Part shown: one piece after another, positions 1 through 8,356 of the stretch | Layout: every line of letters begins with the position of its first letter | Position numbering within the stretch: position 1 is the first letter of the stretch | From: Ligilactobacillus araffinosus DSM 20653 | Lineage (GTDB): Bacteria; Bacillota; Bacilli; Lactobacillales; Lactobacillaceae | Length of the DNA: 64,000 bases | Reading direction: 5' to 3' | Assembly: GCF_001435375.1 (NCBI RefSeq) | Contig: NZ_AYYZ01000004.1 | Coordinates: 1-64,000, forward strand | Made by a program: the position numbers and the translations under genes | The notes under the pieces: model-generated | Databases searched by the model: none | Told to the model about the DNA's origin: nothing | What the model saw: only the letters and a program-made list of their open reading frames with translations

Positions 1-54
1 TTCTGTTTCTGTTTCTGTTTCTGTTTCTGTTTCTGTTTCTGTTTCTGTTTCTGT
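1..54 (-). repeat. Hexanucleotide tandem repeat (TTCTGT)9 inside ftsY
   Basis: Nine perfect copies of TTCTGT run from the window edge to base 54 and may continue outside. On the coding strand each unit is ACAGAA, giving a Thr-Glu dipeptide per copy, in frame with ftsY. Because the unit is six bases, copy-number change lengthens or shortens the acidic linker by two residues without a frameshift. Confidence 0.95.
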
Positions 55-483
55 TTTAGAATCGGCTGCCGGTTGAGCTTTGTCAAGTTCAGTATCTTGC
101 GCTACTTTTTCTTCTGTCGAAGTTGTTACTGGTTGTTTTTCAGCAACTGGTTGTTCCGTTTCTTCTTTAACAATTTGAGTTGAGAAGTTTTCACCATCAG
201 GTGATTCTTCAACTTTGATAGTTTCATCATCTGAAATTGATTGTTTTTCATCAGCAGCTTGATCTTGTTCAGTCGGTTCCAACGACTGGTCTTCATTTTC
301 AGATTGGGCCTCATTTTCAATTTCATTCGTGGAAGATGACTCCTCGGCTTGTTCTGCTTGAGGCTTTTTGGCTTCATCTTTAACTTGATCAGTTGAATCC
401 TCAACCTTTTCATCTTGTTTGACTTTTTCATCATCATCGCTGGTAAAACCAAACGCTTTCTTTAATTTATCAAATAATCCCAT
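1..483 (-). CDS. ftsY: Signal recognition particle receptor FtsY, N-terminal part (cut by window edge)
   Basis: FtsY is the membrane-associated GTPase receptor that docks SRP-ribosome complexes at the translocon. The visible 161 codons start at ATG 483 with MGLFDKLKKAF, the amphipathic membrane-binding start typical of Gram-positive FtsY. They continue as a long, very acidic A domain rich in Glu, Asp, Gln and Ser, ending at the window edge in a Thr-Glu dipeptide repeat. The NG GTPase domain lies outside the window, so the name rests on the N-terminal motif, the acidic domain and the position directly downstream of smc (16 bp gap), the classical rnc-smc-ftsY order. The reading frame is open to base 1. 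Confidence 0.9.
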   Translation of the reverse strand, partial: MGLFDKLKKAFGFTSDDDEKVKQDEKVEDSTDQVKDEAKKPQAEQAEESSSTNEIENEAQSENEDQSLEPTEQDQAADEKQSISDDETIKVEESPDGENFSTQIVKEETEQPVAEKQPVTTSTEEKVAQDTELDKAQPAADSKTETETETETETETETETE

Positions 484-499
484 TCAGTCTCAATCCTTT

Positions 500-3400
500 C
501 TAAATTACGTCCGCAAGCGATACGGAAACCATCTTAGAAACTCCAGATTCCTGCATCGTTACTCCATAAAGAACATCGGCTTGCATCATCGTTCCCTTCC
601 GGTGAGTAATAACGATAAATTGCGTTTCATCATCAAAGTTCTTCAAGTATTGCGAATACCGGGCAACGTTAGCATCATCTAATGCGGCTTCTGCTTCATC
701 AAGCACCGCAAACGGAACTGGACGAACTTTCAAAAGCGCAAACAACAAAGTGATCGCCGTCAATGACCGTTCACCCCCGGAAAGCAAACTTAGTCGTTGG
801 GCTTTCTTACCCGGTGGCTGTGCGGTAATTTCAATTCCAGTATGTAAAAGATCATCCGGAGCAGTCAACGTTAAATACGCTTTTCCGCCACCAAAAATCT
901 GTGGAAATAACGACGCAAAGGCCGTTGCAACCTGATCAAAGGTTTCTTTAAACCGGGTCTTAACTTCATTATCCATTTCATCCATACTCTGAACCAACGT
1001 TTCCTTCGCGTTGTTCAAGTCGTTTTGTTGCGTATTTAAGAATTCAAACCGTTCGTTGACCCGTTCAAATTCATCAATGGCACCCAAGTTAACTTCTCCA
1101 AGTTCGTCAATTCCCCGTTTCAAGAGTTTCAAATGGCGCTGAACCTCATTCAGATCCGTTTCTTGAGCTTCTTGAACCGCCTTTTCAAACGTCATTTCAT
1201 ACGTATCAGTCAATTCTTGAAGGTGCTGTTCAAGTTTCGTCGTTAACCGACCAAGCTGTAAACTCGCCTTGCGCTGATCATCATTTGATGCCTGTTGCAA
1301 TTCATTTGCCCGCCGTAAGCGGCTTTCCGCATCAGCAACTTGATCATGCAGCTTATCCCGTTGAGCTCGCATTTGATTAACTTTTGCGGTGTATTCTGCA
1401 TGTTGCTTTTCAATTTCAGCTTGCTTTCTGGCCAACTCATCTCCATGCATATCATTTAACGATTGCTGGCTTTGAATCCGTTCAAGGGATTGCTCTCCCT
1501 GATTAAGTGCCCGATTAAGCTGATTAATTTGCGTTTGATATTCATTAGCTTGCAACTGAGCATTGGTCAGCCGTTCATTCACAAGCAATAATCGTTGCTT
1601 AAATTCATTTAACTTCGCCGAACTTTCCTGTTGCGTCGACCGCGCATCTTCATTGAACCGCTTTTTATCATCTAATTCAGTCTGAAGTTCTGCAATTGAC
1701 GTTGTTAATGATTCAACTTGCTTTTTCAATTCTGTTTGACGAGCAGCGGATTTTGTTCCATCCAAATCCTGTAATTGTCGTTGCAACCGTTCTTGACGAT
1801 GATGCTGCTCATCAAACCGTTGCTGAATTGTAGCAAGGTTCTTTTGCATTGTCGTCAACTGCTGATGCAAATCGTTGACCTGCGTTGCATTTTGCTGATC
1901 CTTAGTAATTACATCCGCTAATTGTCGCTTAAGCTGCTTCCCATGTTCTTCAAGCTCGCTTAGTTTGGTCTGCATCGTCTTTAATTGCTCTTTTAAAATC
2001 GTGCTTTCCTGTTTCTTTTGAAGCAAACCATTGCGTTGAGTGCGGTTTGCGCCCCCGGTCATTGAGCCACCAGGATTTACAACTTCACCCTTTAACGTGA
2101 CCAGTTTTACGCGGTGATTGACTGCTCGCGCAATCCGAGTTGCTGCATCAATATCCTTGACGATCAATGTCGTTCCAAGCAAATACTGGATCACATTTCG
2201 ATTAGAAGCATTAAAGGTTACCAAATCACTTGCAATACCGATCATTCCGGAATCATTTTGAGCTTGTTGAAGCAGCCGTGAATCAATCGAGCGTGCCCGC
2301 ATCGTCGTTTGCGGCAAAAATGTCGCCCGTCCTAATCGTTTCTGAGTTAAGAACCGGATTCCAGCCTTCGCTGCATTTTCATCCTTCACAATGATGTTTT
2401 GCAACTGACTTCCAAGAGTAGTTTCGATTGCTTGAGAATATTGTTGGTCAACGTTGATTGCTTCCGCAACCGAACCAACGATCCCCTGCAATTGGTTCCG
2501 CTGTTTCAAAATCTCACGAACCCCTTGGTAATAACCAGAGTAATTATGGGCAACGCTTTCTAATGCTTCAAGCCGCGCTTGGGCCTTTTGCATAATTTCA
2601 CTTGCTTGATACCAGCTTTGCCGCTGCTGATCGATCTGCGCATTTAACTTTGTCCGCTTTTCGCGATACTCTTCAGCTTGGCATTCAGCCTTTTCAAGGT
2701 TGGCCTGCCACTCTGCCGTTTGCGCCTTGACCGTCGTTAATTGATCTTCAAGCGGCTTGGTTTCTCCTTGGACCGTTGCCAACTGATTTTGAACCTTGTT
2801 CAATTCTGCTTGACGTTGTGTTTCGCTTTGTTCCAACACTTGAATTTCATTTTCAGCTTGCATTTTTTGCTGAGTTTGCTGATTAATTTGATGAGTGATC
2901 TCAGCAATTGCCCGTTCAAGTTCTGCGGGTGCAAGTTTTTGATCCGCACTCAGGCTTTTAATTTGATGTTGCAGGTTTTGTTTTTCCTTCTTCAACTCTT
3001 CGATCCGCTTTTGAGCCGTTATCAGTTTTTCTTGAAGCGTTGCTCGATCCTGTTGATTTTCATCGATCTGTTTTGTCAAGCTTTCGATTTTTTCAATTTG
3101 AAATTGCCGTTGCTGTTCGGAAATATCCTTCTTGCCGGCAAGCCGCTCCCGTTGCTGAGTTAAAGTAACTAATTGTGTTTGAATTTGATCAAGCTGATTT
3201 TCAATCGTTTGCTGTTGCTCGTGCAATTGAGCTGTATTTTCTTCTTGATCAAGCGCCGCCTGTTTATACTTGGCTAGTAGTTCCTTAGCCTGCTTTAATT
3301 GCTGGTCAAGTTCAGCTTTTTGCTTCCGGCCCTGCTGAATTTCAAGCACCAGTTCGTTTAAGTGATAATAGTCAAACTGCTTCTTTTGTTCAACATAGTC

Positions 3401-4039
3401 CTTTGCAATGCTTGCCTGTTCTTCAAGGGGTTCCCGTTGGCGCTTCAATTCCGTTAAAATATCAACGACCCGGTCTAAATGATCCGCGGTCTCTTTTAAT
3501 TCTTTTTCGGCTCGTTCCTTTTCTTTCTTATACTTCAAAACTCCGGCAGTTTCTTCAATCAAAACCCGGCGATCTTCAGGCTTACTATTAAAAATTGACT
3601 CAACTCTGCCTTGGGAAATAACCGAAAATGATTCCTTTCCCAAACCGGTATCCATGAAAAGGTTGACGATATCTTTTAATCGCACCTTTTTGCCATTTAA
3701 GAGAAATTCGCTTTCACCACTACGATAAATTCGGCGAGTAATTCGCAACTCATCTGGTTGGTCAGGCAAAAAACGGTCGGAATTATCAAATTCGATTTCA
3801 ACCTCCGCCCGGTTCAATGGAGCACGGGTTGCCGAACCGGCAAAAATAACATCCGGCATTTTACTTCCCCGCAGGCTTTTGGCTGACTGTTCACCTAAAA
3901 CCCACCGAAGCGATTCAATGATATTACTCTTTCCACTTCCGTTAGGACCAACAATTCCCGTAATTCCAGGCTGAAAGTCAATTTCAGTTTTATCTGCAAA
4001 TGATTTAAAACCATTGATCGTTAATGATTTTAATTTCAA
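500..4039 (-). CDS. smc: Chromosome segregation/condensation ATPase SMC
   Basis: SMC compacts and segregates the chromosome together with ScpA and ScpB (not in this window). The 1179-aa product has the full family architecture: Walker A GPNGSGKS near residue 32, a long coiled coil, a hinge around residues 515-670 ending in the Gly-rich PGGSMTGGA, a second coiled coil, and the C-terminal LSGGE signature followed by Walker B VLDEAEAALDD. The start is TTG at 4039 with GGAGG seven bases upstream; an ATG just before it is out of frame. It sits between rnc and ftsY, probably one operon with plsX-acpP-rnc-smc-ftsY. Length is normal for the family. Confidence 0.98.
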   Translation of the reverse strand: MKLKSLTINGFKSFADKTEIDFQPGITGIVGPNGSGKSNIIESLRWVLGEQSAKSLRGSKMPDVIFAGSATRAPLNRAEVEIEFDNSDRFLPDQPDELRITRRIYRSGESEFLLNGKKVRLKDIVNLFMDTGLGKESFSVISQGRVESIFNSKPEDRRVLIEETAGVLKYKKEKERAEKELKETADHLDRVVDILTELKRQREPLEEQASIAKDYVEQKKQFDYYHLNELVLEIQQGRKQKAELDQQLKQAKELLAKYKQAALDQEENTAQLHEQQQTIENQLDQIQTQLVTLTQQRERLAGKKDISEQQRQFQIEKIESLTKQIDENQQDRATLQEKLITAQKRIEELKKEKQNLQHQIKSLSADQKLAPAELERAIAEITHQINQQTQQKMQAENEIQVLEQSETQRQAELNKVQNQLATVQGETKPLEDQLTTVKAQTAEWQANLEKAECQAEEYREKRTKLNAQIDQQRQSWYQASEIMQKAQARLEALESVAHNYSGYYQGVREILKQRNQLQGIVGSVAEAINVDQQYSQAIETTLGSQLQNIIVKDENAAKAGIRFLTQKRLGRATFLPQTTMRARSIDSRLLQQAQNDSGMIGIASDLVTFNASNRNVIQYLLGTTLIVKDIDAATRIARAVNHRVKLVTLKGEVVNPGGSMTGGANRTQRNGLLQKKQESTILKEQLKTMQTKLSELEEHGKQLKRQLADVITKDQQNATQVNDLHQQLTTMQKNLATIQQRFDEQHHRQERLQRQLQDLDGTKSAARQTELKKQVESLTTSIAELQTELDDKKRFNEDARSTQQESSAKLNEFKQRLLLVNERLTNAQLQANEYQTQINQLNRALNQGEQSLERIQSQQSLNDMHGDELARKQAEIEKQHAEYTAKVNQMRAQRDKLHDQVADAESRLRRANELQQASNDDQRKASLQLGRLTTKLEQHLQELTDTYEMTFEKAVQEAQETDLNEVQRHLKLLKRGIDELGEVNLGAIDEFERVNERFEFLNTQQNDLNNAKETLVQSMDEMDNEVKTRFKETFDQVATAFASLFPQIFGGGKAYLTLTAPDDLLHTGIEITAQPPGKKAQRLSLLSGGERSLTAITLLFALLKVRPVPFAVLDEAEAALDDANVARYSQYLKNFDDETQFIVITHRKGTMMQADVLYGVTMQESGVSKMVSVSLADVI

Positions 4040-4058
4040 CGCATTTCCTCCATCTCAT

Positions 4059-4754
4059 CTACTTAACTTGGAATTTTTTCAACGCTTCAAAAGCTGCCGC
4101 TTGTTCAGCTGCTTTCTTCGTATGGCCAATTCCTTCACCAATTTCATTGCCGTTATACAAAACTTTCATCTTGTAAGTGCGATCGTTATCCGGTCCCTTA
4201 CTCCAAATTTCTTGATATTGAATATCACATTGACCGTCTTTTTGTAAGTATTCTTGCAAAGCCGTCTTGTGATCAAAGAAGGTGTTGAACCATCCCATAT
4301 CAAGTTTAGGAAAGACAACTTCACTGATAAACTTGACAACAGTTGGTTTGCCTTGGTCAAGATACAATGCCCCGATAAAAGCTTCAAAGATATCACATAG
4401 AAGTGATGGCCGTTGCCGCGCATTGTTTTTCTCTTCACCTTTTCCCAGTCGAATAAATTCATCAAAGTGGCATTCCTTGGCAAATTTACTAAAACTGTCT
4501 TCACAAACCATTGCTGCCCGCAAACGGGATAATTTTCCTTCCGGCATTTCAGGGAATCGCTTAAAAAGGTACTCTGAAACACAAAGCTGCATTACCGCAT
4601 CCCCTAAAAATTCGGTTCGTTCATAGTAATCAAGTTTTTCTTTTGGATGTTCATTGACATATGATTTATGCGTAAATGCAGCATCATAATAATCCATGTT
4701 TTTAATCGTAATTCCATAGTTTTCTTTTAAATGTTGAGCTAAACCAATTATCAT
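4059..4754 (-). CDS. rnc: Ribonuclease III
   Basis: Double-strand-specific endoribonuclease that matures rRNA precursors and structured mRNAs. The 231-aa protein has an N-terminal RNase III domain with signature ERTEFLGDAVM near residue 45 (the usual Leu after Arg is Thr here) and the second acidic cluster DIFEAFIGALYLD near residue 120. A C-terminal dsRNA-binding domain (about 160-230) ends in GHTKKAAEQAAAFEAL. Start ATG 4754 is preceded by AAGGAG. It is 19 bp from smc, as in many Firmicutes. Catalytic acidic residues are all present. Confidence 0.97.
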   Translation of the reverse strand: MIIGLAQHLKENYGITIKNMDYYDAAFTHKSYVNEHPKEKLDYYERTEFLGDAVMQLCVSEYLFKRFPEMPEGKLSRLRAAMVCEDSFSKFAKECHFDEFIRLGKGEEKNNARQRPSLLCDIFEAFIGALYLDQGKPTVVKFISEVVFPKLDMGWFNTFFDHKTALQEYLQKDGQCDIQYQEIWSKGPDNDRTYKMKVLYNGNEIGEGIGHTKKAAEQAAAFEALKKFQVK

Positions 4755-4847
4755 AATTTCTCCTTATCTTTTCTAATTATCGATAATTACTCCAATGATA
4801 CATTATACCATATCAATGTCCGTTTCAAATTCAATCATCCAAGTACA

Positions 4848-4885
4848 AGAAAAGAGGTTGTGGTACTAATCACAACCTCTTTTCT
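4848..4885 (-). terminator. Rho-independent terminator after acpP
   Basis: A perfect 15-bp inverted repeat (AGAAAAGAGGTTGTG and its complement) encloses an 8-base loop directly after the acpP stop. The arm's A/T ends give a U-rich tail on either strand. It should end the plsX-acpP transcript or reduce read-through into rnc. The core GAGGTTGTG belongs to the terminator family seen elsewhere in the window. Confidence 0.85.
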
Positions 4886-4892
4886 AAATTAT

Positions 4893-5135
4893 CTACTTCA
4901 TATTTTCTTTGATGTATTGAACAGCATCACCAACAGTATTCAGCTTTTCCGCTTCTTCGTCAGGAATTTCAGCGCCAAATGCATCTTCCAAGTCAAGGAT
5001 GAATTCAACAAAGTCAATTGAGTCAGCATCCAAGTCTTTCTTAAAGTTCAATTCGTTTGTAATTTTATCTTTTTCAATTTCAAAATGATCAGCCATAATG
5101 CCGGCAATCTTATCAAAAATTTCTTGTTCGCTCAT
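4893..5135 (-). CDS. acpP: Acyl carrier protein
   Basis: Carries growing acyl chains on a 4'-phosphopantetheine arm during fatty acid synthesis. The acidic 80-aa protein contains the carrier motif DADSIDFVEF, whose Ser (about residue 37) is the attachment site; the more common form is DSLDVVEL. Two ATGs lie six bases apart: the upstream one (5141) abuts the Shine-Dalgarno AGAGGG, whereas ATG 5135 is spaced about six bases from it, so MSEQE is the better start. It follows plsX, which makes acyl-phosphate from acyl-ACP. The window also has dltC, a separate carrier for D-alanine. Confidence 0.95.
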   Translation of the reverse strand: MSEQEIFDKIAGIMADHFEIEKDKITNELNFKKDLDADSIDFVEFILDLEDAFGAEIPDEEAEKLNTVGDAVQYIKENMK

Positions 5136-5201
5136 GAACATCCCTCTTTTCTATTAATTTATGAAATATAATTTAACACTTTTAATTCAAATTTGAAAGA
5201 A

Positions 5202-6212
5202 TTAATTTTGCTCTTCATCTTGCGTTTGAAATGCCGTTTTAAACTTACTCAATAAGTTTTCATTCAAAATTGTTCGAATCTGTTTCATTGTATAGTAAAC
5301 CGTTTGAGCATCACTTGACCCATGAGCCTTAACAACAGGAGCTTTGACTCCAAGCAAAACCGCACCGCCATACCGTGATGGGTTGACCCGGTCCTTAATC
5401 TTCATCAAATTTGGCTTGAACATTAATGCGCCAAGTTTACCAAATAAATTTGCATCCTTCACACTATCCTTTACCAGGTGCATTACTGCTGAAGCAGTTC
5501 CTTCGATTGCTTTAAGAACGGCATTTCCAGTAAAGCCATCCGCAACCGCAACATCGCACACTCCATTCGTTAAATCCCGGGATTCAACATTGCCCACAAA
5601 ATTCAATGACGGATCTTCACTAATCAATTGGTATGCGGCTTGCGTTAATTTACTTCCCTTATGGGGTTCGGTTCCGTTGTTCAAAAGTCCGATCCGGGGA
5701 TTTTCAATTCCGCGAACCGTTTGAGCGTAGAACTTTCCCATCACGGCAAATTGATGCAAATATTCTGGCTTATTATCCGCATTGGCTCCGCTATCAAGCA
5801 GGTTAAATCCTCCTTGAGCTGATGAAACAACCGGTAACGTTGAAAGTAGACCTGGCCGTTCAACGCCCTTGATCCGTCCAATCAAAAGTAAGCCGGCAGC
5901 AAGCAATGCCCCCGTGTTCCCGCATGAAAACAAAGCATCTGCCTGCCCTTCCTTAACCGCCTTGGCAGCTAAAACCAATGACGATTGTTTCTTACGCCGA
6001 ATCGCCTTTACTGGTTCATCATTCATGACGATTACCTCATCAGCCTGTTCAAAACTGATTCGGGTTTGATCCTTAACTAACGGCTTAATCTCGTCAACTT
6101 TTCCAAACAATACAAATTCCATATCTTCAAAGGCATCGCGAGCTTTTTCGACCCCTTCAACAACACTTTGTGGGGCGTTGTCGCCGCCCATCGCATCAAC
6201 TGCAATTTTCAT
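5202..6212 (-). CDS. plsX: Phosphate acyltransferase PlsX
   Basis: Converts acyl-ACP to acyl-phosphate, the acyl donor for PlsY in phosphatidic acid synthesis; peripheral membrane enzyme. The 336-aa product begins with the family hallmark MKIAVDAMGGDNAP and contains SCGNTGALLAAG near residue 100 and the conserved NNGTEPHKG near 180. ATG 6212 follows GGAGGAG at normal spacing. It lies 19 bp after recG and 60 bp before acpP, the standard recG-plsX-acpP order, linking phospholipid and fatty-acid synthesis. Confidence 0.98.
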   Translation of the reverse strand: MKIAVDAMGGDNAPQSVVEGVEKARDAFEDMEFVLFGKVDEIKPLVKDQTRISFEQADEVIVMNDEPVKAIRRKKQSSLVLAAKAVKEGQADALFSCGNTGALLAAGLLLIGRIKGVERPGLLSTLPVVSSAQGGFNLLDSGANADNKPEYLHQFAVMGKFYAQTVRGIENPRIGLLNNGTEPHKGSKLTQAAYQLISEDPSLNFVGNVESRDLTNGVCDVAVADGFTGNAVLKAIEGTASAVMHLVKDSVKDANLFGKLGALMFKPNLMKIKDRVNPSRYGGAVLLGVKAPVVKAHGSSDAQTVYYTMKQIRTILNENLLSKFKTAFQTQDEEQN

Positions 6213-6231
6213 CTTCTAATCTCCTCCATTT

Positions 6232-8274
6232 CTAATCTAAATTATCACCGTGATTGCGATGATAATTTAAATAACGAATCAACGCTTGATTTTCTTCCTT
6301 TGTTTCAAAATCCGGTTCATTGATTATCCGATGAGCCTCTTCCTGGGCAATCTGCAAAATCTTTAAGTTCGCAACCGGATCGCCCACTTTAAATTCCGGC
6401 AATCCAGCCTGAGCAGTCCCAAGAACATCTCCTGGGCCCCGAAGTTCGAGATCACGTTGTGCAATTACAAACCCATCAGTCGTTGAGATCATCGTTTTCA
6501 TTCGTTCCTTGCCATAATCACTATTCGGATCAGCAATCAAAAAACAATATGATTTACGTTGACCCCGACCGACCCGACCGCGCAGCTGGTGCAATTGCGC
6601 CAATCCAAACCGATCAGCATCAAGAATCATCATGATCGAAGCATTCGGCACATCGACCCCGACTTCAACAACCGTTGTTGAAACCAGAATATCATATTCA
6701 TGATCTTTGAACTTTTGCATGACCAATTCCTTTTCATCCGGTTTCAAGCGACCATGCAACAGCCCAATTTTAAACCGGCCATTGAAATAATCTTGAAGCT
6801 TTTGGTAAACTTCCTCGGCATTTTGTAAATCTAACATTTCAGATTCTTCAATTAACGGGGACACAACGTATGCTTGAGCGCCGTCATTCAACTGTCGTTC
6901 CATGAATTTCAACGCTTCATTCATTTGTTTTTTTCGTAGCCACGCCGTTTCAATCGGCTGCCGACCTTGCGGTAATTCATCAATGAGCGAAACGTCCATT
7001 TCACCATATGTGGTAATCGCCAACGTCCGTGGAATCGGGGTTGCCGTCATTGCCAATACATCCGGGTTATGCCCTTTTTCGCGCAACTTTTTTCGTTGAT
7101 TAACCCCAAAACGGTGTTGCTCATCTGTAATGACTAACCCTAAATTCTTAAAAACAACATCGTCCTGGATCAAAGCATGAGTTCCAACCACAATTTGAAG
7201 ATCATTATTCGCCAAATGCTTCAACATTTCACGCCGGGCGGTTACCTTGCTAACCGTTGTTCCCGTCATTAAACCAACGTTAATCCCCAGTGGGGCAAAC
7301 AACTTGCTTAATTTTTCAGCATGCTGCTGCGCCAAAATTTCGGTTGGCGCCATTAATGCGGTCTGATAACCTGCCGTTACCGCTGCATACATCGCAATGG
7401 CCGCAACAATTGTTTTCCCAGAACCAACATCTCCCTGTAATAGCCGATTCATTTTTAAAGGTTCGCGCATATTACGACAAATCTCGTTGACGACTCGTTT
7501 TTGCGCATTTGTTAACTCAAACGGTAATCGACCAATAAACTGTTTTAATTTTTGGTTGTCATAGTTGATCGTAATTCCTTGATTTTGACGATCTTCTTTT
7601 TTCAGCATCTGTAATCCAGCCTGAAAACGGAAAAATTCTTCAAAAATTGCGGATCGCCGGGCCAAATCAGCTTGCTTTTTATTTGTTGGAAAATGCATAT
7701 CATGAATGATCTGCTGCCGCGGTTCTAACCGGTACTTATTGCGCAGCGAAAGCGGTACAAGGTCGCAAATTACATCATGATATTGATCATATGCAAGTTC
7801 AATCAGTTTTTGCACTTGATTAGCCTTCAATTCCTTTGAAGCCCGGTAAACGCCCTTAAAATCATTTTGCTGCCCAACTGGAATGATTTTCATTCCTGTA
7901 AAACTTTGACGTTTAGCATTATACCGACCATAAACTGCGAGTGAAGCTCCCAATTGAACCTTTGATTTCAAATACGGCTGGTTGAAAAAGGTTACCATGA
8001 TCACTTGATGTTCCACTAACAAACGGAAATTTAATCGATTGCGACGTCGCCCAAACCGAATCACGGTCGGTTCCGAAGCCACCGTTCCCTTTAAGGTCAC
8101 CTTTTCTTGTTCACTAATTTCAGATAGATCTTTAACTGCCAAATCATCATAACGAAACGGATAATCAGTAAGAAGGTCATCAATCGTTGAAATGCCGAGT
8201 TTATTCAATGCTACTGCCTTTTTAGGACCAACACCTTTTAACATTGTCACCGGATCATTTAAACTGCGCGCCAT
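6232..8274 (-). CDS. recG: ATP-dependent DNA helicase RecG
   Basis: Branch-migration helicase that reverses stalled forks and resolves recombination intermediates. The 680-aa protein has an N-terminal wedge/OB region (residues 1-170), helicase motif I GDVGSGKT near 283, the DEQHRFG box (motif II) near 385, TATPIPRTL (motif III) and motif VI QLRGRVGRG near 590, with the RecG C-terminal region ending in NYHRNHGDNLD. Start ATG 8274 with AAAGGAG upstream. Located between fakA and plsX, a conserved arrangement in lactobacilli. Confidence 0.98.
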   Translation of the reverse strand: MARSLNDPVTMLKGVGPKKAVALNKLGISTIDDLLTDYPFRYDDLAVKDLSEISEQEKVTLKGTVASEPTVIRFGRRRNRLNFRLLVEHQVIMVTFFNQPYLKSKVQLGASLAVYGRYNAKRQSFTGMKIIPVGQQNDFKGVYRASKELKANQVQKLIELAYDQYHDVICDLVPLSLRNKYRLEPRQQIIHDMHFPTNKKQADLARRSAIFEEFFRFQAGLQMLKKEDRQNQGITINYDNQKLKQFIGRLPFELTNAQKRVVNEICRNMREPLKMNRLLQGDVGSGKTIVAAIAMYAAVTAGYQTALMAPTEILAQQHAEKLSKLFAPLGINVGLMTGTTVSKVTARREMLKHLANNDLQIVVGTHALIQDDVVFKNLGLVITDEQHRFGVNQRKKLREKGHNPDVLAMTATPIPRTLAITTYGEMDVSLIDELPQGRQPIETAWLRKKQMNEALKFMERQLNDGAQAYVVSPLIEESEMLDLQNAEEVYQKLQDYFNGRFKIGLLHGRLKPDEKELVMQKFKDHEYDILVSTTVVEVGVDVPNASIMMILDADRFGLAQLHQLRGRVGRGQRKSYCFLIADPNSDYGKERMKTMISTTDGFVIAQRDLELRGPGDVLGTAQAGLPEFKVGDPVANLKILQIAQEEAHRIINEPDFETKEENQALIRYLNYHRNHGDNLD

Positions 8275-8308
8275 TCTGCTGATTTCTCCTTTCCGTTCCT
8301 GAATATGG

Positions 8309-8336
8309 AAGGAGGCTGTCCAATCGTCCAGCCTCC
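8309..8336 (-). terminator. Hairpin between fakA and recG
   Basis: GGAGGCTG (8311-8318) pairs with CAGCCTCC (8329-8336), with further pairing inside the loop. On the minus strand the hairpin is followed by CTTCCATATTC rather than a clear U-run, so it is probably a leaky terminator or mRNA end-stabiliser. RecG has no convincing promoter of its own in the 80-bp gap, consistent with read-through. Confidence 0.6.
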
Positions 8337-8356
8337 ATTTGAATTTTTAAATTTTA

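Noticed and set aside
126-452. ORF of 108 aa overlapping ftsY on the same strand
   Set aside because: Different frame inside the acidic FtsY domain; Met/Lys/Leu-rich translation of Glu-rich codons, no start signal of its own.
2741-3163. Plus-strand ORF of 140 aa opposite smc
   Set aside because: Leu/Phe-rich antisense of Gln/Glu-rich coiled-coil codons; no Shine-Dalgarno.
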